Of a stretch of DNA of 64,000 nucleotides, positions 32,826 through 45,700 are shown in pieces. Source of the stretch: Glomus cerebriforme (lineage: Eukaryota; Glomeromycota; Glomeromycetes; Glomerales; Glomeraceae); the NCBI GenBank assembly GCA_003550305.1, contig QKYT01000046.1, positions 153,173 through 217,172 on the forward strand. The letters run 5' to 3'. Each line of letters opens with the position of its first letter. Position 1 is the first letter of the stretch. The translations under genes were made by a program, and so were the position numbers. The notes under the pieces were generated by a model that did not search any database, was not told the DNA's origin, and saw only the letters and a list, made by a program, of their open reading frames with translations.

Positions 32826-34007
32826 TTAATGAAATATCTCAACACGTTTTCCTGGTTGCCAATCTGAACTAGCATTTCTTATATTATACCAATATTGTAA
32901 TTTCACTGTTAAATCTTTTGCTTTATCAAAATCATTTGAATTGAAAGCCTGTGATAATTTTGCCGAAATATTATTGATTCTGCCTATAATTGTAAGGTAA
33001 AAAGGAGTTAATTAAGTAAAACCGTTTAATTTAAATTTTATAATAAATATTAAATTACCTTCACTTTCATTTTTAATGGCTTTTACGTTATTTTCATTTG
33101 TAGCTCCTTCTAATTGTTCTCTTACATCTAAAACTTCCATTAATAATTCCTGATCTTGTAATGATTCAGATTCACTTATTGATACATTATTCAATTGAAG
33201 CTATTTAAAGAAAAAAAAAATAATAATAAAACATAAGTTGTTAATAATATAAGAACATAATAATTTACCATACCATATATTTTGCTCTAGAAAGAGGATC
33301 ACGTAATACTTGATAAGCTTTATTGATTAAAGAAGATTGTTGTGATGCATAATTGTATTCTTGCTAAAAATTAAAAATTAATAAGTTATCTTATTTCTTT
33401 TCTTTTTTTTAAAAAAAAAAAAATTACTTACTCGATCTTCTTTTGTACTATAACTATCAGGATGTACACGTTGTTGAAGTAATAAAAAGTTTTTTCTCAA
33501 TTGACCAGAATCAATATCATAAGTTGGTTGTAATCTAAAAAATAGATTTAATAGGTAAATAAAGTCAATACTTTCCAAGTATATTTCTATTTCAAAATAA
33601 AATTTTACAATTAGTTTAATTAATTTAACTTACTTTTCGTTAATTTTTTTTCCAACACCTAATATTTCAAAATAAGTAACATCATTAGGAAATACATTTT
33701 GTATAACACCACAATCTTTTCTATCACAGTGAATTGAAAGGTAATCTATCTCTGATTCACATTTCCAACAATGTCTATGAACTCTTGGCATATCATGATT
33801 ATGCCTTAATAATAAATGTTTTTTTCTCAAATAAAAATTATTTTGTTTTACATTTTGTATATTATTATTATGTTGGATATACCCTATGAATAATGATCTA
33901 AATAAAAATTTTGAAGTACCTATTCTTTTAGGAATAGGAATAAAATTATTTCGTAAATTTTGAAATACATAAAATTTTAAAGTATTATTAATGGTAAATT
34001 TAAACAT
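32826..34007 (-). CDS. HSCB: HSCB/Jac1 mitochondrial Fe-S cluster co-chaperone
   Basis: This J protein recruits mitochondrial Hsp70 to the Isu scaffold so that Fe-S clusters can be transferred. About five exons run from ATG at 34,007 to the stop at 32,826. The N-terminal ~90 residues are basic and Asn-rich, consistent with a mitochondrial presequence. CWKCESEID...HCDRKDCG (about residues 97-117) corresponds to the metal-binding cysteine module of metazoan HSCB, although the second pair is spaced C-x4-C. The J domain follows (YFEILGVGKK...LRKNFLLLQQRVHPDSYS, with HPD), then LINKAYQVLRDPLSRAKYML and the HSCB C-terminal domain (LLMEVLDVREQLE). Fungal Jac1 usually lacks the cysteine module. Confidence 0.9.
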
Positions 34008-34179
34008 TTGAAAAATAATTTCTTTATTATACTAGGTCTCTGAAGTTAAAAAAAATAAAATAAAAATAAAATAAAATAAGAATAATGAGAAATTGTATCG
34101 TTAAAAAAATTATCTTGATCACTATATGTTAATCTTTGATTAGGTAATCAATCAGTTGTGTAACGTCAGCATACGAACG

Positions 34180-34680
34180 TTAATTCTCCAATGTTAATAA
34201 ATACTGTTTTCGTTCTTTTTCTAACTCATCAGCAAATTTCAAGAAAACTTCATCTTTTTCTTTAAAATTATTAACATCGACAAAAGTGTAACCTTTCTCG
34301 ATAGCAATATTCAAATTTCTTTGATTAGCTGAGCTATGATATTTATTTTGGATATCATTCCAAATAAAATTTTGTTCATAATATTTTTCAGTAGGGTGTA
34401 CCATCCTATGAAATACAACTCTATTGGTTGGTAGATGAAGATAAAATGAACTCAAAATTATTTTATTACCAATATAATCACTATGTCTCTTGCGAACCAA
34501 TTCATTAAGATCGTCAAAGCGTTTTTGTGCGAAAAGATCCTTACTAATACTGTCATAAAAAACTAAATCATCTCCATCTATAAACCTATTTGGAAATCTT
34601 TTAGCAATTATGCTTTTTCCAGTACCAGTAGCGGCAATGATAATTAACAATGGAGTTCTTACACTTTGACTATTATTCAT
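34180..34680 (-). CDS. Unrecognised P-loop NTPase, single exon
   Basis: A 166-residue protein with a Walker A motif AATGTGKS at residues 16-23, preceded by the beta strand PLLIII. FIDGDDLVFYD (about 33-43) is placed like the acidic strand of small nucleotide kinases. The C-terminal region is charged and helical, ending ELEKERKQYLLTLEN. No family can be named; a kinase-like role is only suggested by size and layout. It is intronless, unlike every long gene around it except the RING gene, which would fit recent acquisition or retroposition. It lies 172 bp downstream of HSCB on the same strand. Confidence 0.65.
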   Translation of the reverse strand: MNNSQSVRTPLLIIIAATGTGKSIIAKRFPNRFIDGDDLVFYDSISKDLFAQKRFDDLNELVRKRHSDYIGNKIILSSFYLHLPTNRVVFHRMVHPTEKYYEQNFIWNDIQNKYHSSANQRNLNIAIEKGYTFVDVNNFKEKDEVFLKFADELEKERKQYLLTLEN

Positions 34681-35811
34681 CTTTACTACACAAAAGAAAA
34701 AAAAAAAAGAATAAATTACAAAAAGGAATTGTAGTATTTATATACTATATCTGATATATATACAACTGTATTCTTAGAATTATATTTTGTGATCTTTAGA
34801 TAAGTATTCGATATACGATCATCTTTCCCAACGCGACAGTTTGTCACCAAATCATACATTATATTTAATATTTTTTTACGTGAATTTCTTCTAACCATAA
34901 ACGACAGTTATAATTTTTTAATATAATCTTCATTATGAATTATAAAATAAAATATAGAATTTCGGCTTAATGATTTTTCAGTAATAATCTTATGAAGGCC
35001 GGAATTACGTAATGCCGGCTTGTATTATTATTCAAATTTTTTTTTTTTGTGAAATTAAAATTGATCAATTAACATATATAGTTTTCCACAAGCATTGTGC
35101 TCTGGGAATCACTCTTGCTTTAATAATGAATTGAAACATTTTAAAATGTGTTAATTATAATGTACTTGCCGAAATCGGTTGTAATACTTCAGATTTGATG
35201 GAACTAGGAGTCAAAAACGTCAAAAGCAAATAAAATCTGTGTATGAACAAAGTTTAACTCAGGAGAATCTTCATGTGAAAAAAAAGCAAATATATTATTT
35301 GAAATTTTTATGTTAAAAATTCATTTTAAAAATTTGCTAAAAAAAAAAATTTAATCATTTATTACCATGATCAGATTTTTCACGATCAATGTTGCTGATA
35401 TTATTAGTCTAATAGGTCATAGATACATTTAATATAAAATTACTGTAGATATATATAAATTACTACTTCCGAGCTTATTCTGTTATTCTACAAACTCAAA
35501 GCTACTTAATGTTTGGGTGTTCTGTCAACATAGTCTAACAAAACTACAGTATATTAGGTTGTCCGTACAGTAAAATTTCTTTTGCTCTTGAATTATCCCA
35601 TTAAAAAATCCGAAATCTAAAAAATTCAGTTATAGTTAATTAAACCGAATTTAACTTCACCAACTTAATGTGCATGCTTAATTTTCATAAAATATAATAC
35701 AAATTTATTTAATATATTGATATATGAACACTTTTGAAACAAATATTATAATTTACAGAGTGTATTTTGAAACCTAATATTTAAAATAAATATTAATCTC
35801 TTATCATTATA
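34681..35811. other. Intergenic region with a GC-rich palindrome
   Basis: No gene is seen in this 1.1-kb gap; a 60-codon minus ORF at 34,716-34,898 has no support. At 34,997-35,019 lies AAGGCCGGAATTACGTAATG followed by CCGGCTT, a near-perfect palindrome that resembles a solo arm of the GGCC/AATTCC repeat family. Confidence 0.5.
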
Positions 35812-38800
35812 TTATACATTTTCACTTTCTTCAATGAACTCTTCAACTTTTCTTTCTTTGATCTGTTTATAAAATAATTCAGCTAGTTGTTTACTGGTGG
35901 TTGCATCTACAATATTCTTGTCCTCTCTGACTCTTATAAATCTAGGAGCTCTTAGAGAAAGACCTTTGTTTGGATCTACCTTACCAATAGCGGCTTTATA
36001 AACTGGTGATATTGTAATATCCGAACCTTATAAATTAACGATAAATATTACAATAATTAATTACAAAATTAAAATAATATATAAAATTAAAGATATGTTC
36101 CTACCTTTAATTTCCCAAACTTCAATTGGCTCGAACCAAGCTAGAAATTTTAATTCATTAAAATAAAAGGAAAAAATAATAGGGTTCGGAAAAGAAAAAT
36201 TCGAATTTATAAAATTTTACATACCATCCGGTCTAAGGCTATCGTCAACGTCAAAGTACCATTTTTTCTGTTTTGATATATTGTCATTTTCTTGAGAATA
36301 TCTTGATTTTAATTCCTTATAAAATTCATCACTAAATCCTGACATACATTTACATACACCTTCAAATGTCTCAGCATCAGGATTATAAATTGCTAACAAA
36401 ATTGGACTCCACCATCCAGCTTTTCTGCCATTTCCATACCATGCAGCAATTGGCTTTTAATAAAATTTTACATAACGAATTTAGCGAAAAAGTTGGATTT
36501 TTTGATTCCAAATATACATATATCTTTATTTACCACAACATCCAAGCTGTCTCCAATGCCATCAACATAATCTTTTTTAACTTTTAACCAACTTTTGATT
36601 CTTTTATCTTTTGAAATAATTAGAAAAACAATTAGAAATTTGATTCATTATAGTTCCATATACAACAAATATATACAATAGTATACAGACCAGGTTCATA
36701 GCTAGTTAACAAATTCATTCGTATCTTGTTTTCCAAATTATTTGGTGGATCGTCTAAAATTTTAATCATTATACCTTCACATCCAAATTCTATAGATTCT
36801 TTGAAAAACAAATGAATTTCTTCAGGATCTAATGTTTCAATATGATTAACATATGTAAATCTATTTGGGATTTCGGCAAATCTAGCCCTCAAAAGTTCAC
36901 GCCTTTCTCTTAATGACTTTTTCAAAAGCGACTTTTAAAAAGAATGAATTAGGTCACATAGAATAGGTTTCGACAATAAATATAAATATTCCTTAAATGC
37001 TAACCTCGCCATTTAAATACATTAAATCAAAAGCAAAAATATGAATAGGTATTGTGATTGATGATAACTCTACATTTTTTCTCGATCGATTAGTTAGTGT
37101 CTGAAAATTTTGTATTATTCCCTCAGGATTAATAGCTACAATTTCACAATCCAAGATAAAAGAATTGACATTATTCAAACAAATTTGAGGAATCAATTTG
37201 ACAACATCAGGAAATTTATCAGTCATATTCTATTTTTTCGACAAGTTTAAAATATAAAAAAAACATTAATCTATTTTTAATTAAGCATTACAAAAAATAT
37301 TTCCATAGGATTAAAAAGTTACCTCCAAATTACGACTAAATATAGTCACTTTCTCATTAGTGTCCATATGAATTTGTGCACGTTGTCCATCATACTTGTA
37401 TTCACAATTGAATAATATTCCTTCAAAATTTTTGAAAACCTGCCCCAAATCTCGGGTAATTTCACCCAACATTGGTCTTAAGGGAACACCTATATAAATA
37501 AAAAAAATATATATAGTTTAAAATTTAATTTAAGATCTAGAATTAATGATTTATCATGAAGATAAATTACCAACTGTTAAATGACAGAAATCCAATAACT
37601 TCTCTATTGGATGTTCCAATAGACATTTAACAATGCCATTATAATTAGGAAACTGTGCGTAACATTCTTTCAATAACTTTTCAGCTGCTTTTAATTTGGT
37701 GTTCAAGGAATCTTTTGATTCTTTGCTAACATCTTCAACAAACAGACGATTTTTATCGTCAAGGGGCTCACCGATAACCATATTTGTTGGCCTTGTAAGA
37801 CAAAACGCATGTGCAAGAGCAATTAAGCACGTTGTCTTCACGGCTCCAATCCTCAGATTTTGTACCAATGTTCTTGTAAGATACCTAATTTCTTCCCCCT
37901 TACAAGAAATTAGTAATTTTTTTACTAAATTAGTCTTTTGATCTACTACGCCAAGTCCTCTTAATTTTGAAATAGAGATAAAAGTGTCATACACTTTACC
38001 AACAGTCAAAGGTTTAGGTTCCATTAAAGTTCGAACCGAAACTTTTGCCGCATAAGCTACATCACCCCAATCTCCATATTTAATATAGTACTGTTTCAAT
38101 GTCTTTGAAGAAGCTCCAGATACAGATGTTATAGCTTTTGTTAATATTTGTGAGCCAATTCCAAGTTCTATTCCTTCATATGAAGGTGCTATAGCATTTG
38201 AAGAAAGCCACACAGCAGGTAGTACACTCTCAGGATCATGATAAGTAATGGTGCGTAACATATTTGTCAAACAATCTATAATCTTAAGTCGACTTGTTGT
38301 TTTTTCAATAGCAACAAAAGTATCAATTAGAAAACGATAAGGAGTTTTTAATCCATCCCAATTTATTTTAGAAGGATCAAATTCCAAAACATCCATATCA
38401 ACTGACATCTCAGATAAACTTGAAGTGTTATTACTTAACTTAATACTACTACCTTGCACAGTAGAATCGGAAGCAACGCTAACTAATGGTTTATTAGAAA
38501 CCAACTCACTTTTTTTGGAATTTTCTGTTTCCAGTTGTTCAACTGTGACACTTGACTCTTTGACATTTGATATATCTGAAATTGATTCTATAAATAAATT
38601 GTCTTCTGATTCAGTATTCGTCAAACCACTAGGCTGACTTTGTTCGATATAAATAGAATTATTTTCTTTCTTAGTGGAAGTCTCTTCTGATTTTTTAGAT
38701 CTGACGTCATTTGTAGCTTTACTCTGCTTACTGAAGTAAAACTCTAAACTACGTTGGTTTTGGTCCTCTTTAACCTTCTTCTTAGATGGTATCTTCTTAG

Positions 38801-38819
38801 TAGTCGATTTTCTTTTCAT
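35812..38819 (-). CDS. LIG1: ATP-dependent DNA ligase I (Cdc9/Lig1)
   Basis: This ligase joins Okazaki fragments and seals repair nicks in the nucleus. The N terminus is basic ([17 protein letters not shown]) and carries a PCNA-interacting box, QRSLEFYF, at about residues 22-29. A Ser/Thr-rich linker precedes the DNA-binding domain ([20 protein letters not shown]). The nucleotidyltransferase active site is [12 protein letters not shown], with its AMP-accepting Lys codon at 37,395-37,397. Motifs [10 protein letters not shown] (III), CEGIMIK (IV), [11 protein letters not shown] (V) and [11 protein letters not shown] (VI) are all present. Exon 1 is long (38,819 to about 37,570); about seven short exons follow. 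It is divergent from EF-Tu over 184 bp. Confidence 0.95.
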
Positions 38820-39003
38820 TATATATATATATTAGATTATAAAAGTTTTTAAAAATTTAGACAGTAATTTGTTGATCTATAAATAGATTATCTAAACTAA
38901 ATTATTATTACACATTTAGATGAACTTTTCCAATCAGAAATCAGCCGAATAACTGTTACAGAAAAAAAAAAAAAGAAAAAATCCATTCATTAGTTTGCAA
39001 AAC
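38820..39003. promoter_or_regulatory. Short divergent promoter, LIG1/EF-Tu
   Basis: Only 184 bp separate the start codons of DNA ligase I and mitochondrial EF-Tu. An (AT)n run lies directly upstream of LIG1 and an A-rich run upstream of EF-Tu. The two genes must share this upstream DNA unless the EF-Tu start lies further downstream. Confidence 0.5.
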
Positions 39004-41082
39004 ATGTATTCGCTCAGAACAACTAGTACCAGGCTGCAACCTTGCGTGCGTTCTGTGCTTGCTCATACATCAAAGAAGTGTTTGAACAGTTCAGTACGTC
39101 GTTGTAAGTTGAAATATATAAAATTCAAATTGGAAAATTTATAATATGGGAAACTCGAAACGTAATTGATTTTTATTTTATTCAACTTTGACGATTCTTT
39201 CATTCAATAAAAGCTTTATTTTGTTCTGGACCCATCGTTAATAACGTCCAAGTGGTATGTAGTAGAGTTTTATTATCTAATTTCGTTGAACACAGAATAG
39301 GTAACTGTGTAATAGTCGCGGATCATCCGGTATAAGTTATATAGTAAAAGTGTAATGGCAATCGAATTTAATCAAGATAGATCGAATGGCATTCCTTTGC
39401 ATCATTAAAATGCTTTAAGCCAATTGATCCGCGTTTTCAGCGAACAGGGAATTTCGTTGATATTTGTTGTAAAAAAAATTCTTTTCTTTTGTCTGATGTA
39501 ATGATCCAGCTTGAATTGCGATCACAAATTCTTTCCTAGGCCACCTATAACCTCATAAAAAATTCGTCACAAACAAATGGCGCGTCGTGGATACGATTTA
39601 ACTTACAGAGATGTGGTAATATCAATTCGCATATTTATTTTGCGCATAATCATTTACTTAAATATAGTTCCTATAATTCTAATAATACGTATTTAAATTA
39701 TTTTAGTTAATAGATTTTATGCAACCGAATCAACTAAATTCCAACGTGGAAAGCCACACATAAATATCGGCACGATTGGTCATGTAGATCATGGGAAAAC
39801 TACTTTAACAGCTGCAATCACCAAATGTTTAGCAAGGAAAGGACAGGCACAATTCAGAGATTATGGTGAAATTGATAAAGCTCCTGAAGAGAAAGCGAGA
39901 GGTATCACTATCGCTACGGCACACGTAGAATATGAAACTGATGCTAGACATTACGCACATGTCGATTGTCCTGGTCACGCCGATTATATTAAAAATATGA
40001 TTACTGGAGCAGCTCAGGCAAGTTAATCAAGTTAAGCGAATAATTATATGATGTAGAATTTTTTTTCATTTGTCTTATTTTAAAATTCGATTTATGTTTC
40101 ATATGAAGATGGACGGAGCCATTATTGTTGTATCGGCTACAGATGGTCAAATGCCTCAGACTCGTGAACATTTGCTTCTTGCTCGACAAGTTGGTGTTTC
40201 AAATCTTGTAGTATTTATTAACAAAGTTGATGCGGTAGACGACCCAGAAATGTTGGAACTAGTCGAAATGGAAATGCGTGAGTTGTTGACGCAATATGGC
40301 TTTGATGGAGAGAATGCGCCAATTATTCAAGGGTCTGCTCTTGCAGCTCTTGAAGGAAGAGACCCTGAAATTGGAGAAAAAGCTATAGAAAAGTTAATGG
40401 ATGCAGTAGATAAACATATTCCTACTCCTGTTAGAGATTTGGATAAACCTTTCTTGATGTCTATCGAAGGTATGAAGAGAATAAAAAAGGGGTTAGTTAG
40501 CTTACCTAATTATTTTCTTTATCCCGTTTAGATGTGTTTTCAATTTCTGGACGTGGTACAGTAGCAACAGGTCGAGTGGAAAGAGGAACTATTACCAAAG
40601 GAGCGGAAATTGAGATTGTTGGTATGGGACCCCCCACAAAAACCACTTTGACAGGTATTGAGATGTTTCACAAAGAACTCGAAAAAGGAATGGCGGGAGA
40701 TAATATGGGAGCATTATTACGTGGTATTAAACGAGAACAAATCCGAAGAGGACAAGTAATTGCAGCACCTGGTACAGTGAAATCACATAAGAAATTTATG
40801 GCACAATTATACGTTTTAACAAAAGAAGAAGGAGGAAGACATACACCTTTTATGCAAAATTATAGACCACAAATGTATTTCCGTACATCCGATGTTACAG
40901 TTACTTTAACATATCCTACGGGAACAGAAAATCCTGAAGAAAAAATGGTTATGCCGGGTGATAATGTTGAATTGATATGTGATCTTGTACATGATATGGC
41001 TGTTGAGCCCGGGGTGAGATTTACGGTTCGTGAAGGTGGAAAAACTGTTGGAACTGGTGTTGTCACTGAAATTATTGAATAA
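39004..41082 (+). CDS. TUF1: Mitochondrial elongation factor Tu, 4 exons
   Basis: This GTPase delivers aminoacyl-tRNA to mitochondrial ribosomes. Exons 39004-39103, 39707-40017, 40109-40469 and 40532-41082 join in frame to 440 residues. Exon 1 encodes an Arg/Ser-rich, acid-free presequence starting [27 protein letters not shown] fits a processing site just before mature EF-Tu ([18 protein letters not shown]). G motifs are intact: [15 protein letters not shown] and NKVD, with RGITI in switch I. The third G-domain intron is unusual in starting with GC (CAG/GCAAGT). The 603-nt first intron is long for this region. The C terminus [10 protein letters not shown] is complete. Confidence 0.92.
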
Positions 41083-41847
41083 TTTTTTTAAAAATCATCA
41101 ATATTGCAATATTGTAGTTGATAATCAGATTTTGAATAATAATCATATAAATAAATAAATAAAAAATAATATGAAAGTTTATAATTTATTTGGATCAGAA
41201 GAAAATCACTTTGTCCTATCATCTTAGAAAGTTTTAAACAATTCAATTTAATTATTTATAATTTGAAATAGAAAAAATCAATGTATTCGACGAAAAATAT
41301 AATTCACTGTAATGGAATTACTGAATTAAATTTATTACTATTATTATAGTTGGCCTTAAATAAATAATTTGATTAATGCGGATATAATCATCCAAGTTAT
41401 TGTCATTACTTTTATGTTGAATCTGCTCATTATATTAAGTCCATAGTCCATTATTGTTATTATAATTTATTTGTTCATAAGGAAGAGGGATGAAAGTATT
41501 ATTCGAGGAAAATGTATTCATTTGTTGTGATATTCTAATGTTAACATTTTGAACATATTTCTGGATCTGAACATAACTTTTGATACGTAGCAATACATGC
41601 AATTTATTACGCACCATATATAGTTAAAGCTATGTCATAGTAATTTTTTAATAAATCTTGCATAAACAGTATTTTACGAATAAAAAATTTTAAATCGGTA
41701 GAGTATATCGTTTTAAAAAAAAATAATACTGATAGGTTAATATTTGGATAAATGATTCACGGTCATACGTTACACGAAATGATAATTTATTTTTTAAGCA
41801 GAAGTTTTTAAACCAACTTTTTAATCACACTTTTATTCTCTTTCAAT
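41083..41847. other. Intergenic, no gene seen
   Basis: AT-rich gap between EF-Tu and the membrane-protein gene on the same strand. A 60-codon minus ORF at 41,435-41,617 has no recognisable features. No repeat or RNA gene was recognised. Confidence 0.5.
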
Positions 41848-42510
41848 ATGGGTAACCCAACAAAACGTTCTAGTAAAAAATCACAAGCATATTCACCAGA
41901 AATCGATGATATACCGGAGGATGAAAAAATGCGTTTAATCAAAGAGTCTGGTATATTTAAAACACTTAAACAAGCAGAGACAGATCGTCAAGAACAAAGT
42001 TTAGCAATAGAAAAGGTTGATGATCCTTTTGCTTATGGACCAACTTTTCTAGCTTTTATTTATACTATCCCACTTTGTTCTGTTTACTCTGTTATGGATA
42101 TTTTGGTACATAGACAATATAATGAAGACGTTTCCTTTTTGCCGTTTTCTATTAGAGTATTAAAAATTGCTCCAAGTAAGTTCATGCCACGTATTATGAG
42201 AGATTAACGCGTTTTTTTTGTTAACTAATAAATAATTATCCTTTTAGTTTTATGGTTTTTTGTTTATTATACAAATAAAAATGTGAAAAAACCATGGATG
42301 CAAGCATTTATGTTCTTAGGTTCAATAGGATGTGGCTGTTATTTAATTTATATTTTTAACAAAATTTCTTATTATGGCGTAATGCGTAGATGTCCTCCTA
42401 TTTCTACTTTATGGATTTACTTTGTTCTTCAACTTAATTTATTGCCTTCCGCTCTCAGTTTAGTTTTTGTTTATTTATTCTATTGGCTTGGTGGTTTTAA
42501 ATTAGGTTAA
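41848..42510 (+). CDS. Four-span membrane protein (DUF7719-like), 2 exons
   Basis: Exons 41848-42175 and 42248-42510 join in phase 1 to 196 residues. A hydrophilic N terminus of about 60 residues (with EIDDIPEDEKMRLIKESG) precedes a membrane segment starting FLAFIYTIPLCSVYSVMDIL, then LWFFVYYT, a third segment around FMFLGSIGCGCYLIYIF, and a C-terminal pair with CPPISTLWIYFVLQLNLLPS and FVYLFYWLGG. The block R-x-PP-x-x-TLW-x-x-x-V-x-E/Q-L is what I recall from the fungal DUF7719 family; function is unknown. The assignment is from memory of the pattern and should be read as probable. Confidence 0.75.
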
Positions 42511-42790
42511 TGTGAGGATTATTTTATAGAGTATTTATTTAAAAAAAAGTATTTAGAATTAATTAGAAATAAATTCATATATTTTATAAATTTTATTTTG
42601 ATTTCATCAGTAAATAATAAAAAAGTCTATATTAAAATTGCAAAAAAAAGGATACTAATACTAAATAAATAAATAAAAATAAAAAATTGTAATAACTACT
42701 AGCAATAAACTTACCTATTAATTATTAACAAACTTTGTCTATAAAATTAAAACTACAAATATTAAACTATAATAATAATTAAAAATAGAA

Positions 42791-45700
42791 TTAGCTTAAA
42801 TATTTGTCGGCTAATTTGTCTAAACCAAAAAGTTTAGATTTAGGTTTAGATGAACTTGATGAAGAAGAACTAGATGATGATGATGGTTTATTATTATTAT
42901 ATTGTTGTTGATTTGGTTGTCCATATTGATATTGAGCTTGTGGTTGGTAACTTTGTTGTGGTAATGGTTGTGGCTTTGGATATCCCGAAGGAGAGTATCC
43001 TCCTTGTGGATAGTTACCTTGTACTGGATATCCGCTAGTAGGAGTATATCCTCCTTGTGGCTGTGGTGGTGGTGGTTGTTGACCATAATATCCGCCTTGG
43101 AAATAACTATTTTGTTGTGGTGGTGGTTGCGGTGGTAAAGTCTGCTGTGATCCATAATAATTTGGTGATGTATTATTATTAGGTTTTGGTGGTGATACAG
43201 CTTGACGAGCTGGTAATTGTGGTGGTGGAGAAGGTTGAGCGTAACCTCTCGTTCGAAGAACTTTCAAATCATCAACAAATTTTTGAGGTGTTATAATGTG
43301 CGTCGATCCTATAATAAAGACAAAATTTGTTAGTATTGGATATTACATCAAAAATAGAAAAGCAATCAATGAATAGATATTTGCTAACCAATAACGACAT
43401 CCCGATTCAGTTTTTCACTAACTTCGTAAGCGCTACGAAGTTCAGAATATGTAACTCCGCCAGCAACGAAAACTATTATTCTTCCTACGCGATTTTCAAC
43501 CTAAGGGATTGAAAAAAATTTTTATATTGAAACTTGAATGAATCGAATACAAATAAATAAATAAATAACTTACTGCCTGGCCTTTCTTATACCAACCAGC
43601 TCTTGCACTTCTTAAAGATACAGGGCCTTGTTGTGTTCCTTTTACACCTTCAGGATCTCCTGTCGGATCTTTTGTATATGGATATGCAGTGTGATCTATT
43701 TGGTTATTAATATGATTCTAGAAAAGGGTGGTAATATCTTAATAAATATAAAATAATAATAAAAATAAAAATAATTCTTATTTTATTTATTTATTTTTTA
43801 TTTTTTTATTTATTTTTTATTTTTTATTTTTTTTTTACCTCTAAAACCTGCTTTAATCTTGGAATATAACGGGAAATTTCATATTGGACATCATCACTAG
43901 GTTTTTGCCGATATTTCTTAACTTTTTTAATATTATTTTTCGAAGGCTAAATAAAACGGATAGATAATTAATTAACAATTAATTACGTCATTAAATGATA
44001 TTTGAAATATAAAGAAATTAATACAAACTCTAATCAATTTGACTCCAAATAGGGTCAAATTATTTAAAGCATCGTTCTCCTCTAAAGTGATTCTTGCATG
44101 AGCAAGCAATTTACGTCTATCCTCTTCAAGGATACCATTTTTATACATAATATATAACATAAGCAACCTGGTCTTATTTAACGAACTATAATTCATAAGA
44201 ATGTTTACAATAAATTAGAAATTTTGTAAAAAAAAAAGGAGTTATTTCAATTAACAGTTATTACCTCACAACAGGATTATCTAATAGTGGAACCATATCT
44301 TCAACTAATGTTTTTGGATGAGCACGATCGGCTGTATGTCCTGTAGCGCAATTCTATATTCCCCAAAATCGATTAGAATAAATAATACTTTATATGTTTG
44401 ATTTGTATAGCGAAAATAATATTAATCATTCTTTCACACCTGTTCTATTGCTGCTGTTTCTGCAAGCCTTTCTCTCTCAAATAAAGCCATACATTCTTGT
44501 GCAATATTTAAATGCACGGAAAATTTCTCTTTCATATTTTGAAATTGTGGCAAAGTTGCCAACATTTTTTTCATATCATTCAAATTTACAGCCTTATCTC
44601 TAAAATAAGGAATATTCTTTAGTATGAAAAAATATAATAAAATTTCTCCTAAGAAATAAACAAAACTTTACTTTTCTGCGAATCCTTGATTATCAGTCAA
44701 AAACTCATTAAAATCTTTCATAAGCTTATCAATACAATCTTTCATATGTTTATGCCGGATTTCGACCCAAATTTTATCAGATTCATCAAGTACGGCTTCT
44801 TTCGTTGCTTGAACACCATCTTCACCGGCATAACTATAACTATACTTTTGACCATTCTCAATTGGCAAAAGATCATTAGCCATTGCTTGATAAGTGAATT
44901 CATGTAATATTGGAGTATACATATCAATAGTCCTATCCACAATGAATAAAACACCACGTGGACGTGGAGAATCTTGTGGCTGTAAATAATGATATAAATT
45001 TTTTTAAAAAAAAGGTAATAATTGATAAGATTAATTATTAAATTATATTTACAGGAAATCCTGGATTTAGTCTGATATAAGAATCTAATTCAGCTTGAAC
45101 CAACATTGCCAATTTATAAGGCAGAGCTTTTGTTATATGATCAGCTTCGAGAGATCTTTGATAACGAATCAATGGATTTTCACCCAAAGTAATACATACA
45201 GAAAGAAGCTACAAAAGAAAATTTTAGTATAACTGATACAAATAATCATAACGAAAAAAAAGTGACTCCTGTTATAACTACTTTTTTAGCAATATTTCTT
45301 AATTCATCATCAAATGCTCTATCTTCAGGTGAATATAATTTGAAAAAACTTGAAGGTGACTCAAACGAATAAACATGTGCTTCCTTGGCTATAAAATTTT
45401 AAATAATATCAATAATCATAATCTGTTTAAAACGATTTACTTAAATTGACAGCATTGAAGCAAAAATTTATAGCTTACCATGAAAATCGATAAAAAGATC
45501 ATTACGTTGTCTCAAGTACTCTCTCGGTAATGCACTATCTAACATTTGAAGCAATCGATCATCAGGTCCTAAAAATATTATAAATTAAGTTAATATTCAA
45601 AAATAATGGATCAATCTATAAAATATCAAAAAATTCTTACTTGACATGAAAAATATATGAACACCAGCGTACAACGGTCCAGCCTTTTTAAAATCTTCAA

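Noticed and set aside
39580..39618. Alternative first exon of EF-Tu, [13 protein letters not shown]
   Set aside because: Splicing at its donor joins exon 2 out of frame; the exon at 39,004 gives a good presequence in frame.
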